NCBI GenBank assembly: GCA_019426215.1
Contig: CM033397.1
Span: 29,886,480 to 29,950,479, forward strand
Length of the DNA stretch: 64,000 nt
Reading direction: 5' to 3'
Origin: Buddleja alternifolia
Lineage: Eukaryota > Streptophyta > Magnoliopsida > Lamiales > Scrophulariaceae
In this document: in pieces, positions 48,161-60,338 of the stretch
Numbering within the stretch: the stretch's first letter is position 1
Layout: every line of letters begins with the position of its first letter
Made by a program: the position numbers and the translations under genes
Notes under the pieces: model-generated
The model's input: the letters and a program-made list of their open reading frames with translations, nothing else
Told to the model about the DNA's origin: nothing
Databases searched by the model: none

Positions 48161-50436
48161 GATTTAAGCGTTTAAATCAATCATACCTAGTTCACTTCTC
48201 AAAGTGAGAAAACGTTGTTCATTGAGTGCTTTGGTAAAGATATCTGTCAATTGTTTGTCAGTTCCAATGAAGTGCATGGAGATATCTTTCTTTTGAACAT
48301 GGTCACGAAGAAAATGGTATCTAATGTCAATGTGTTTGGTCTAAAATGAAGAACAAGGTTTTGAGTCATGGCTAGAGCGCTTTGATTATCACAATGAATG
48401 GGGGGTGGACCTAAGATTATTCCGTAATCTCTGAGTTGTTGCCTCATCCATAGAACTTGTGCATAACAACTTCCTGCAGCTACATACTCAGCTTCGGCTG
48501 TAGAGGTAGCTATGGATTGTTGTTTCTTGCTATGCCATGAAACTAACCTATCATCTAGGAATTGACAAGTACCACTAGTGCTTTTACGATCTATTTTGCA
48601 ACCTGCAAAATCTGCATCTGAGTAACCGATTAGTTCAAAAGGAGAATCCCTAGGATACCATAAGCCCACATTTTGTGTGCCTTTTAGGTATTTAAGGATC
48701 TTCTTGGTAGCAATTAAGTGTGACTCTTTAGGATCAGCTTGAAATCGTGCATACATGCATACCGAAAACATAATATCAGGTCTACTGGCAGTGAGATAAA
48801 GAAGTGATCCAATGATACCTCTATAATTAGTGATATCAACTTTCTTTCTACTTTCATCTTTATCTAACTTAAGCGTTTGGCTCATTGGAATTTTTGAATA
48901 TGATGCATTTTCCATACCAAATTTCTTAATCATATCTCGCGTATATTTAGCTTGGTTAATAAATATGCCATTGGGGAGCTGTTTAACTTGTAGTCCTAAG
49001 AAGAAAGTTAATTCACCCATCATGCTCATTTCAAATTGTTCTTGCATCATTTTCGAAAATTTCTCACACAGACGCTTGTTAGTAGAACCAAATATAATGT
49101 CATCAACGTAAATTTGAACTAAGAGAACATCTTCGTTATTGGTAATTTTAAATAACGTTGTGTCAACGCTGCCTTTTGAAAAGCCTTTACCAATAAGAAA
49201 GATAGAGAGAGTGTCATACCATGCTCGGGGTGCTTGCTTAAGCCCATAAAGTGCTTTTTCTAGCTTGTAAACCATACCCTTACCATGATTGTTGATGAAT
49301 CCTGGTGGTTGCTCCACATATACTTCTTCTTGGAGTTTACCATTCAGGAAGGCACTCTTTACGTCCATTTGATATACTGTAAACTTGTTAAACGCTGCAT
49401 ACGCTAGAAACATGCGAATTGCTTCAAGACGAGCGACAGGAGCGTGTGTCTCATCAAAGTCAATACCCTCCTCTTGGCAATATCCTTGAGCTACGAGTCT
49501 GACCTTATTTCTTACAACAATGCCGTTCTCATCCATCTTGTTTCTATATACCCATATAGTTCCAATAACTCCTTGGTGAGTTGGTCTTGGTACTAGCATC
49601 CAAACCTTATTTCGTTTGAACTTATTGAGCTCTTCTTGCATAGCTTCAATCCAACTTGGGTCACTTAGCTCTTCATCCACTTTCTTAGGTTCCATTTGAG
49701 ATAGAAAGCTTGCGAACATGGCCTCATTGAATGTAGCGGCTCTAGTTCTAACTGGTGCTCCAATATCTCCAATAATTTGCTCAGGTGGATGGTCACGCAG
49801 CCATAGTCTATCTGGTTGGAAGGGATTAAGAGGTTGAACAGGCGCTTGAGAATCATACGCTTGACCACCCTCTTGCGTAGGCGCTTCAAGTTCACAATTC
49901 CTTGTTTGCTCTTGATGATCACTCTTTTCATGATCATCAGCATTTCTTATATGATAATTTAGAGTAATCTCACGAATATTCTTAGGAGGTGGCACTGAGA
50001 TCTCATCATCGTCATCAGTATCTTCATCAATAGTAATCTTAGACGCTTGATGACATAGATCTTCAACTCCTACATCATTTAAATTAACCTTACTCGGCTC
50101 TTGGTTGGCATCATCAAAAAAAACATGAATAGATTCCTCAACCTTCGATTTGATCTTATTGAGAATGCGAAAATTCTTTCCATTTTTGGCGTAGCCTAGA
50201 AAGATTCCCTCATCCGCTTTAGGATCAAAAGTCTTTAGGCTTTGGGATCCATTATTGTGGATAAAACATTTAGAACCAAAGACGTGAAAGTATGAAACAT
50301 TTGGCTTACGTCCCTTCCACAGTTCATATGGAGTTTTTCCATGCTGTTTGTTGATCATGCAGCGGTTTTGAGTGTAACAGGCAGTGTTGATCGCTTCGGC
50401 CCAAAATCTAGAAGCAAGCTTGGATTTTGCTAACAT
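48161..50436 (-). pseudogene. Copia integrase C-terminus, reverse transcriptase and RNase H (broken)
   Basis: A 729-codon frame on the minus strand. Integrase end and chromodomain-free C-terminus: [94 protein letters not shown] and the catalytic [11 protein letters not shown]. RNase [51 protein letters not shown] single-base frameshift near 48340 puts the last ~55 codons (KALNEQRF-type end) in another frame, ending near 48165. The frame is otherwise intact, which agrees with a young insertion. Confidence 0.95.
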
Positions 50437-51406
50437 AGTCCTAGCGGCTTCCTTAAGCGTTCGGTTCCGGCGCTCAGCAACACCATTTTGTTAGGGAGTT
50501 CTGGGAGCTGAATACTCATGGTGTATTCCATTTTCTGCACAAAACTTCTCAACAACCTTGTTAGTAAACTCAGTACCGTGATCGCTTCTTATTCTTGCAA
50601 CCTTAAGATTTTTCAATGTTTGAAGTTGCCGAATAAGCGTTGTTAACTTGTCACATGTTTCATCTTTGGATGAAAGAAATTCCACCCAAGTAAATCTAGA
50701 GAAATCGTCTACTATCACCAAAGTATACTTTTTACCGCTTACACTGATCGTTTGAACAGGTCCAAACAAATCCATGTGAAGTAGTTCAAGTATTCTAGAA
50801 GTAGATAGATAAGGTTTTCTCTTGAACGATGACTTAACTTGTTTACCCATTTGACAAGCGTCACAAAGGCGATCCTTGTGAAATGGTCCATTTGGTAATC
50901 CCTCTACAAGATTTTGACTTAAAAGCTGAGAGATTGTCTTAAAGTTGAGGTGATTCATTTTTCTATGCCATAACCAACCCATTTTAGATTCATTTTTAGC
51001 AACAAAACAAAACATGTTGGGTTGTTATCAAGTGTTGAACCCCAATCTACTAAATATACGTTGTTAGTTCTTTTTCCTTTCAATTTGGTAGACTTAGTCT
51101 TAGCGTCGTTTATATAGCAATAGTCACTTGAGAATATGACTTCAAAGCCTTTATCACAGAATTGACTTATGCTTAATAATTATGCTTCAGACCCTCAACA
51201 AAATAAACATCACTTATCATGATGTTCCCCCTATGCACAGTACCTATACCTTTGGTTTTACCTTTGGAGTTGTCACCAAATACAACCTGAGGACCATTGG
51301 CAGCTTGATAGTTGATCAGAAGATCTTTGGAACCTGTCATGTGCCTTGACGATCCACTATCAAAGTACCACACAGATGTATCGGCTTTAGCTCTAGGTAC
51401 CTGCAA
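50437..51406 (-). pseudogene. Copia protease and integrase N-terminal part (broken)
   Basis: 51406-51173 holds the aspartic protease with the active-site triplet in WYFDSGSSRHMTG. 51015-50491 holds the GAG-pre-integrase zinc finger (H...H...CDACQMGK) and the integrase core (LLHMDLFGPV, DDFSRFTWV, RSDHGTEF). A frameshift lies near 51175, and a TAA replaces the first Gln of the conserved [16 protein letters not shown] motif at about 50491. Without these two changes the frame would join the RT-RNase H segment downstream. Confidence 0.93.
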
Positions 51407-51421
51407 TCAAAAAGGGAAGTT

Positions 51422-53623
51422 TTATTTCTGTTTAGGTACCCATTGTTGCTTGGGTCCTTCAACATTAGTATCCTTGTTAGTTTGAATTAGAACTTTAGGA
51501 ACCCATATTTGCCTCGTCTTCATTGTAGGAATACTGGCCTTTTTGGGTTTCACATTGTGCTGTGTGTGCTTTTTGGATGTATAATAATATCCGCGATTAT
51601 AATCATAGTCATAATCATAATCATCATAGTATTGATAATATGATCTTGACTGTCTTGGATATTGACGCTGGTATTTCCTTCGCACTAGCTTGGGTTGCAC
51701 TTTTGGTGCTGGACGCTTAGCGCTTGATTCATAGTTGTCAGTCTTATCTTTAGCCTTTTGAGCGTTTGGATAAACCCGTCTTTGTGAATCATTTGCCTTA
51801 GCCTTACCCTTGCCTGAGTTAGTTTTGACTTTCTCATTTGGCCTCTTACCATTGTCACTAGGTTCATTTTGTGTTTGACCCTGTGAACCTTTTTCAACAA
51901 AGATAACACCCTTTCCTTTGTTGTTTGCCGTAACATCAAATTTATTTGTTTGTTTACCGAGTTTATCGCATCCTAAACCGGTCTTCTCACCAAATAATCT
52001 GGTTACTTCAGTCACATTATCCAGCTTTCTAGAAGCTTTTGATAATGATGAGATGAGATGCTCTGATTTAGCAAGTCTAGCGAACAAATCAGCTTCTCTC
52101 TTGACTATTATATCAAGATCACCTTTCAATTGAATGACTTCACTCTCAAGCGATTGATTCTTCTCAATGCACTGTTGTTAAACTCGAAACTCTGCTCTGA
52201 GCATTACTTTATCTCTTGTGAGTGATGAGATAATAGCGAGATCATTTTGATATATATTGGCAGCTTCTTGACATTCATTGTAGTATTCTTTGACTTTGTC
52301 AAGTAATTCATCGTAAGAAAGAAGAATTGATAATTCATTGATTACCTCAGGAGACGCTTCATCATCTCTGGCCATGAGACATATGAGCGCTGAGTCATCT
52401 AATGGCTCATCATCATCACTACTTTCTTCTGATGATTCTAAATCTTCAGGTACAGATGCTGGTTCTGATTCTGCTAGCAAGCCTTGTTGACGAAAGTTGC
52501 TCCTGAATTGGTTTCTATCCAAGTAATCCTGTCTTGAGGGCTTGGATACGTTTGGATAAGGGCAATTTACCTAGTAGTGCCCTGGTTTTCTGCAATTATA
52601 ACAAAGATTAGTTTTCATCTTTTGTTCATTTGTTAACCTTGCAATGTGTGGTTTTGAGACCACTGGAGCTAGGAGACTTTGAGTAGACGCTTGGTATTGA
52701 GCAGGCGCTTGGGGTGAAGGAACAGAATACTGAGGCGCTTGAAACTGTTGTTGCACAGGAGAAGACGCTTGATATGAACTTTGTCCTTGATTATTGAAAC
52801 CTTTTCCTTTCTTTTCATATCTCAAGAACTTCCTGAATCTATTTAGCAACGCCAACTCTTCTTCCTCATTGATATCTGAATTCTTTCCTTTGTTACCCGA
52901 TTTATCTTTGATTGATGCAATGAGCGCTCCAGATTCAATCACTGGATTACTCACAATATCACTAGCAGAGTTCAACTCGAACTCAAATGCTTTTAGCTCT
53001 GAAAAGGCGTCTTCTGGAGTTAGGAGATCCAGCATATTTGATTCTCTCATAGCGGTTGTCTTCATCAAGAATTTACTTGGTAAGCTTCTAAAGATTTTAA
53101 CCACCATTTCTCGTTTCTGTAAGTCCATTCCCAACGATGTAAGTTCTGTAACTAGAGCTGTAAATCTTATATCCAATTGCTCTAACGTTTCATTGGGTAG
53201 CATCTTAAATCCGTTAAACTTTTCCTTGGCAATGGAAAGTTTGTTTTCTTTGATTTGGGCTGAACCACCACAAATCGTAGCCAACTTATCCCATATTTCT
53301 TTAGTAGTTTTGCAAGATTTGATCTTGTTAAATAAGTTGTCATTATCACCAATAGCCGTATATAGAGCGTTACGACCAACATTGTCCAAATTGGCTCTTC
53401 GACGCTCATCTGGAGTCCATTCTTGTTTTGGTTTCTCAACGTAACCATCGGGAGTTTCTTCCGTGGCTCCAAGCGCTCTTGTGATAACTTTGTATATTTT
53501 GATTGGCCCATCTGAAATAATATCACACATGTCATCATCACATGAACAGAGATATGTAAATGCTTTGACCTTCCATGTGTCAAAATTTGATTCAGTCAGT
53601 TTGGGAACTTTAGCGAATGCCAT
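51422..53623 (-). pseudogene. Copia gag (broken)
   Basis: Starts with ATG at 53623 (MAFAKVPKLTESNFDTWK). The N-terminal ~220 residues are a UBN2/DUF4219-type gag with ALYTAIGDNDNLFNKIKSC and WDKLATICGGS. A Gln/Pro-rich linker leads to a CCHC knuckle, CYNCRKPGHY(stop)VNC, split by TAG at about 52571. The frame then gives an acidic segment (ESSEESSDDDEP), a predicted coiled coil (52330-52000, broken by TAA at 52178), a Lys-rich stretch and a Tyr/Asp-rich tract. Such a long gag with a coiled coil after the knuckle fits Sireviruses. Confidence 0.93.
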
Positions 53624-53712
53624 ATCGAAACTTTTAAAAGCAACTAGATTTTGAAAGAAAAGGATCTAAACAAGCAATTACGCTTGAAAATTTTAAAATT
53701 TCAATTTTAACC

Positions 53713-53724
53713 GCTCTAATACCA
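53713..53724 (-). promoter_or_regulatory. Primer binding site of large Copia
   Basis: TGGTATTAGAGC on the minus strand, two bases after the end of the 5' LTR. One mismatch from the plant Copia consensus for initiator tRNA-Met. Confidence 0.9.
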
Positions 53725-53726
53725 CT

Positions 53727-55279
53727 TGTTGGTCCCAAGTGGCATACGAAAGGGTCTAGAAGGGGGGGGGGGGGTTGAATAGACCCTTTAAGTCTTTTTC
53801 AACTTCAAAAGATTTCGTATTAAAAGGCTTTTGGACGCTTGAAAAGATAGACGCTTGAAGTGTCTAACGCTTGACTTAAGCGTTCACTTAAAATATTGGT
53901 GCTTTGGCGAAGCGTCTGATGAAGACTATTTTATAAAGTTAACTCAGAATTCAAGAATTGAATACTTTGACCAAGTAGGTTAAGCGTCCAGTTCTTTTAA
54001 TCAGTGTTAGCACAGCGGAAAGATTTTTGGAGTCTTTTCTTTGAAAGTTTTAGCGTCACAAGAGTTTTCTTAGTTGCTTAGCTTTTGATTGTTTTTTACT
54101 TATGCAATGATATGATAGATGAAGGAATTGACTGAAAAGTAAATGACACAAAGTTTGTAAGGTTCGCTGGGTGGTGTAATCCCAACTACGTCCTTCTTCT
54201 CCTTTGCACTCGGAGGCAATCCACTAAAATGATTCTCAAAGAATCACACAGAATCTTCTACAAATTAGGGAGAGATGGATGTTGATGACTTGAGCTCCTT
54301 GATCACACAGATTTCTGCTCCAAATCACTTCAATCCCCTTGCTTCTTTCACCCAGAAATAATGCAAGTATCCAACTTCGACTTCACACAGATCGCGAGGC
54401 TTGGATGGAGTTTTCTAAAACGGTTTGTTTGATTTTGATGAAGTTCAAACAACTTGGGAATATCTCAGTAGGAAAGTGGTTTCTTCCAAAAGAATGTTTG
54501 AGATATTTGTTGACTGTCTCAGCATTTGAAGAAAAGCAAGTGGAATGTTTTTCTTTAATATTCTGGCTTTTCTGAGAATTTTAAGGAATGAGACTTCAAT
54601 GCAACAACAATTCGACTTGATAAATTGTTCTCACTTTGGCTTGTTGTTGAAGTTCTATTTATAGGCATTCTTGGAGAAAGTGTCCGTTTGACACATGCAC
54701 TGGCGCGTGTCTCTCACTTTCGCGAGTGAACAACTTTTGTCCTTTTTCCTGAAAATCTGCTGCACAAAAGTTGGTGCTGCAATCTGAGATAGTTGACAGT
54801 CCAATAGGGTGGCTTCTCCGTACGTCTGAAAGTGCTTATCACATTTAATGCTCTTATCAGCATTTAATGCATTTGAATTAAATACCCGTTGGTACTTAAT
54901 GCTTTGAGAATATTTGCATTAAACTCCTTCTGGACTTGGAAATAAATTCAGGTGAAATCACTTCTGTCCCATAAGGTAACGCTTGATATAGCTGGTCAAT
55001 TGAACGCTTGGAGACTGTATCTTCTTTCAGAGATCAGGCGCTTGAGTCTTCGAACTTTACCACTGATAAACTCACTCAGAAATTATCAGACGCTCAGCCT
55101 AAGACTACGTTGCCTAACAATCTAAAATAAAATAAAGCAAAGCCTAATAAGCCTATTACAAATCTAACGCTTCAAAGCTTATACAAATTTTTCTACCAAA
55201 ATAAAACTTACATATTTTTGGGGTCTAACAAAAAGTCCTAATTGTCATCATCAAAACTCTTAACATGAAATTCCTAACA
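53727..55279 (-). repeat. 5' LTR of large Copia (complete, 1,553 bp)
   Basis: On minus it starts TGTTAGGAATTTC and ends CCAACA; the flank gtctt follows at 55280. It contains a TATA box CTATAAATAG (54655-54664, minus), which predicts transcription starting near 54630, and a G run of 13 bases at 53762-53774. Many acgcttg/caagcgt words occur. Confidence 0.93.
54655..54664 (-). promoter_or_regulatory. TATA box in Copia 5' LTR
   Basis: CTATAAATAG on the minus strand, about 620 bases into the LTR, which would make U3 about 640 bp and R-U5 about 900 bp. Sequence match only. Confidence 0.6.
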
Positions 55280-55723
55280 GTCTTAAGTAGATATTCAACT
55301 AACAATATTATTAATATAATCAAATTTTTGTAATATTTTAAACTATTATAAAACCAAATAATACATTAAGCAACAAAATTAACCTTAATACCAAAAAATA
55401 TATATAAAAAAATCAAGTAACACTTATCCCTCCCTCATGTACTTTCATGTTTATGGGCTTTTCACCATACCAAAAATAATTCAAATTTCGTTCTAAAGAA
55501 AGTTAAATTAAAGCGAAACAAAAAAATTTCACTCTTCCCAATTTTTAAAGAAAAAACCATCCACAGTTACAGCATCTATGGTTCTTGGTGATTTTTAACA
55601 ATGATCATATAAGCAATTAGCAGATTCAGTGAAGTTGGATCATGGATGTGATATTAAAGCTCGTAATACTAAAAACTTTGAGGAAATTTCAAAGTATTAT
55701 CATTACACAATCAAACCATTTAT

Positions 55724-55996
55724 TAGGGATGTAAATGATCCGAGTCGAGTTGAGTTTAGATAAAAGTATACCACGTCGAGCTCGATGAGCCTAGTTTTAA
55801 AGGCTAGCTCAAGCTCAATCTCTATAAAAAAATATTATTATTAATATAATATGTAAAATAATAAAAATTGAAAATATTTTAAAATTTATCTATTAAAATC
55901 GCGAGCCGGCTCATGACATCTGAACAAATAAGAAAGTCAAAATCAAATCTACAAAGAACTCGAGTTCAAGCCGGCTCGACTTTTATTCCATTCCTA
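55724..55996. mobile_element. hAT-like MITE (273 bp)
   Basis: Ends tagggatgtaaatgatc and the inverse of taggaatggaataaaag, then cgagtcgag / ctcgact words on both sides. Flanks ccatttat and caattgat agree at 6 of 8 bases. It lies in the spacer of the old TIR element. Confidence 0.6.
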
Positions 55997-56380
55997 CAAT
56001 TGATAATGCAATTGATAATTTTATTTCTTCATATTTTTAACTCTCTTCCTCGTCTCATTTTAATTTTGTTGATTATTAAAAACAAAAGTTAGGATTTTGT
56101 TCAATGTGTTATTTAGTTTTGTAAATGTTTACAGTATCGCCCAAATTTTGATCATATTAATAATGTTGTTAGTTGATTATATATTCTTTATCATTGCATT
56201 TTACATGTGGCATCTACTAAAGACAAAAAAGACACAAAAAAAGGGTAAGATATTATAGTAATGCTTCATTAAAATCCTAAATAAAATAATATATTTGTTT
56301 TCAACAATTTTGTATTTTACAATGTAGGGCATTTTGGTCTTTTTTCTTTTTTTGGAGGAATAAACGATGAATTTCATTAA

Positions 56381-59300
56381 CTATGCTAAATCAGCCAACA
56401 AAGCGTTCTCAACATTCGGTGGAAGGTCCGAGACACCCTCTAAAGAAGAAAGAGCTCCACGAGCTAACAAATGAGCAACGGAATTAAAACGACGACGACA
56501 AAATGAAAAGTGAAAATCTTGAAAGGAAAGAAGAATAAAACGAATATCATTAATAAGTGGGTCGATGGGTGAGAGATCATCATCCTCGGTTCTAAGCTTG
56601 ATAATAAGCGGGAGGCAGTCACCCTCCAAGATAATATGACGGAAGTCCCAACGAGACGCAAGCCTAAGAGCTTCGGTGGCAGCTAGTGCTTCGGCTACCT
56701 CCGGACTCGTACCATGCTCCACCCTTTCGTGAATAAAGCCCAGTCAAAGTTTATCTTAATCCATGCCTCCGGCGGAGTATGCCAGCGATCTTGCTCTTCA
56801 ATAGGTCAGGTTGCATGGTTTTCTTGTCCATCAAGGTTTGATTTCGGTTGAACCATAAGTACCATCAAATTGTCAAGAAAAAGTTAAAGTGTTCCTCTTC
56901 CAATTTTTCATGAACCCACCGAAACCAGCTTTCAATATCCTCTGAAACAAGCGAGATACAACTCCAGGGAAGCATGCTTAGACTCTAAATAACCCGGGAG
57001 AACTGACAGTGAAATAGAGTATGAGCAAGAGTTTCATTCTCTAAGCCACATAAGCAGCAGCCATTAACAATCTCAACTTTCCTCTTCTCCAAGTTCGAGG
57101 CAGTAGCAAGAGCATTTTTACAAGCTTTCCATCCAAATAAACGTACTTTTGGTGGGACAGAAGCTTGCTATAGAAATTTCCAAGAGTTGCTCGGTGCATT
57201 GAATGTGGTCAAGGAGGTTGATGGGAGAGGGCTTTGATTAAATTCGCGAATAGCATGATAGGCACTATGAACCGAAAAGTTACCTTTTCACGAGAAACTC
57301 CAAACCAGTCGATCCCGATTTCCTCGACTACCAAGTGGGATAGTTTTAATAACATCCACATCTTCTGGCCAAAAAACACGATCTAATAACTCCGTTTTCC
57401 ACCAACCCGTGTCTTGGTCAATAAGTGAACTTACCCAAGCATTAAAAGGTAAGCATCGAAAAGGGGTTATAGGTCCAAAATTGAGTGACTTTGGCAGCGA
57501 CGGATCTGTCGAAACCATAATGTTATCACCCGTGCCAACCCGCCATCTACATCCACGTCTCACTATTTCTTGCGCTACCATAATGCTCTTCCAAGTAAAG
57601 CACGCATTTGACCCTTCCGTCGCCTTGAGAAAGTCACAATCTGGGAAATATCTTGCTTTATAAATTCGACTAAGTAGACAATCTGGATTCTGAATCAGTC
57701 GCCAACCCTGTTTGGCTAGCATTGCGAGATTGAAAGATTTCAATTCTCGAAAACCCAAGCCCCCATCTTCCTTGCTTTGACATAATTTACTCCATGCAAT
57801 CTAGTGTATTTTCCGAGTTTCCCTGTTATTCCACCAGAAAGCTGCCATAGCCGACTCCATTTCGTTTAGTAGGTAATCCGGTAGCCTGAAGCAACTCATC
57901 ACGTAAGTCGAAATAGATTGTACAACAGCTTTCAGTAGAACCTCCTTCCCGGCCTGAGATAAAAATTTCGAGCTCCAATTTTGTATGCGATCATGAACAC
58001 GGTCTCGTAGAGAAGCGAAGATCTCACGCCTAGATTTTCCCACCACTGAAGGTAACCCCAAATATTTTTCATGTTTTTTAGCAATCCTCACCCCCAAGAT
58101 AGACGAGAGAATCAGTTTGATGTGAGCAGGGGTGTTCTTGCTGAATACCATGGTAGATTTCTGAAGGTTGATTTCTTGTCCAGATGCAAGAGCGTATTTT
58201 CTTAAAATCTCTGGGATACAGTACATCGCTTTCTCCTCAACCTGAGCGAAAATCAATGTATCATCTGTGAATAAAAGGTGGGAAACACTGGGTGCTAGGC
58301 GACTAACCCTTACTCCCTGTAAGCGTCCTTGTTGCTCCTCCTCTCGAATTAAGCTGCTAAACACCTCTGCACACATCAGAAACAAATATGGTGATAGGGG
58401 GTCCCCTTGACGGATGCCCCTCTTCGGATGTAAGTAACCAAACTGTGAACCCGTTAGCATGAACGAATAGGTAAAAGACTCAACACAAAGCATAATTAAG
58501 TCTACTACCTCACGATGAAAACCTAACCTCTCCAACACCCTTTCCAAAAAGACCCACTCTACCCTATCGTAAGCTTTGCTCATATCCAGTTTTAGCGCAA
58601 CTTGACCAACTGCCCCCCAGTCTTTCTTTTTGAGGAAATGGTTCAGTTCATAAGCCACTAGAATATTATCCGAAATCAATCTACCCGGAATAAAGGCTGA
58701 TTGATTTTCGAAAATAATAGAGAACGGTTTAATGCGATTGGCTATGGATTTGGAGACAAGTTTATAAATCACATTACAGAGGCTAATGGGACGGAATTGA
58801 GTGACAAATTCGGGGTTGTCACACTTGGGGATGAGAACAATATGAGTAAAATTTAGCTTGGGCATAAACTCTTTGTTATTTAGTAAATTTAGCACACAAG
58901 CAGTAACATCAGGACCAACAATATGCCAAAACTTATGGAAAAAAATGGGGGACATGCCTTCGGGACCAGGGGATTTAAGAGGGCGCATTTGAAAAAGAGA
59001 ACGTTTTACCTCCTCTGGAGTGTACGGGCGTCGTAAAGTGTGATTCATCTCATCCGTAACCCGAGATTCAACAACCTCCAAAACACTGTCAATTTCCTGC
59101 ACTGATGGGTTATTGGAGGTAAAAATATTATCAAAATAGCGCAAAATTACACATTGAACATCTTCTTCCTTTTCCACCCAGTTCCCACTCTCATCTCTCA
59201 ACTTAGAAATAGCATTATGTTTCCTACGATCAGACGCGCATGCATGAAAATAACCTGTATTCCTATCCTCCTCTCTCATCCACAAGGCTCGACTCCGTTG

Positions 59301-60338
59301 TTTCCAAATAGATTCTTCGCCCGACTTGAGCTCTTCGAGCTCGTCGCGGGCTGCGCGCTTGGCCTGACACGACTCTAACGTGATGGTTCCTTCCCTAAGC
59401 TCCTTTATTGTCCTCTCGCGCTCACGAATACGGTGTTTGGTAGAACCTAATGAATTCTGATCCCAAGTAAGGAGTCCCACACGACAATTTTTAACATTTT
59501 TCCAAACTTTGTCGTTAATGGGACAATTCAGATTAGTGTTCCAGGAATCTTTTATCACCTGCTCACAATCACTTCTACGTAACCAAACAGATTCAAAATG
59601 ATTTTTTTTCTTTTTTCTCGTGTGTTTAGCCACAGTAGCAGGATCCAACTGAATAAGGATGGGGCGGTGGTATGAGTAGATAGCAGAGAGGTAGACGACT
59701 TTGGCATTTGGGAAACGATCAGTCGAAGCCATATTAGCACACCTACGGTCCAGTCGTCCGCGGACCATGTGAGGTGACTCACGGCGATTCGGCCACGTGA
59801 GTGGTGGTCCATAAAAATCGAGATCATGGTGGCCCGTATCGGAGAAGGCATTGCAGAAGTCCCGCATTTGCCAAAGTGGTCTAGGCCGAACACTATGTTG
59901 CTCTCGAGGGAGGAGAATCTCATTGAAGTCCCCGGCTACAAGCCAAGGAGAGAAGTGACCCGAGCTCAGACGTCGGAGAAGTTGCCATGACTTCTTTCGG
60001 TTAGACGTCTCCGGGTGGCCATAGAATCCCGTAAAATGCCAGGAGCCAGAATTATCAAAAGGGAGAATAGACGCATCAACATGAAAATGAGAAAAAGATT
60101 GAAGCAAAACTGAAATACTTTTGTCCCAAAGGAGACCAAGACCCCCAGAAGGGCCAATCACATCGACACAAACGCCAAAGAAATTAAGACGAGCTTTCAG
60201 AAAATCAAAATCACTAGACCTAAAATGAGTATCAATTAAGAAAACTATCGAGGGAGAATGAAAACGGATCAAATCCGTGAGTTCTTAAACTGTCTGAGCC
60301 CCCCCGAGGCCCCGACAATTCCAACACAGGATATTCTT
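56381..60338 (-). pseudogene. LINE ORF2 (endonuclease-RT-RNase H), near complete with stops
   Basis: The frame can be read from 60338. The expected ATG reads AAG (K-N-I-L-C-W-N-C), and a TAA replaces Gln eight codons before the long open run beginning at 60272. Endonuclease: GGLGLLWDK, WLVAGDFNEIL, GRLDRRCAN. The catalytic Glu position reads D (LIDTHF) and the SDH motif reads SYH. RT: RPISLCNVIYKLVSKSIANR, KLDMSKAYDRVEW, QGDPLSPYLF, and the active-site box is FTDD instead of FADD. A TAG at 57801 lies in frame before GLGFRELKSFNLAML (57758-57288), and a TGA at 57288 lies before GNFSVHSAYH. RNase H with EGDC is at 56722-56381. 823 codons are open without interruption. Inactive. Confidence 0.94.

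Larger units (their letters stand above)
39692..55279 (-). mobile_element. Large Copia retrotransposon with extra 3' ORF (Sirevirus-like), nested
   Basis: Minus-oriented LTR element with a perfect 5-bp target duplication gtctt (39687-39691 and 55280-55284). The right (5') LTR, 53727-55279, is 1,553 bp. The left (3') LTR starts with the same 16 bases (tgttggtcccaagtgg) and ends with the same 302 bp but has lost its middle. The primer binding site is 53713-53724 (TGGTATTAGAGC on minus); the polypurine tract is at 40236-40249. Sense order: gag, protease, integrase, RT, RNase H, then a third frame of about 1.4 kb codons. The integrase-before-RT order fixes Copia. The long gag with coiled-coil tail and the extra downstream ORF suggest the Sirevirus (Maximus/SIRE) lineage, which is inference. 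The LTR ends differ at 3 of 302 sites, so the insertion is young, yet the coding frames carry stops. Confidence 0.93.

Noticed and set aside
60270..60272. Start codon of the 823-codon LINE ORF2 frame at 60272
   Set aside because: The codon there is TTG, not ATG. The frame continues upstream through a TAA to the expected ORF2 start, which reads AAG.
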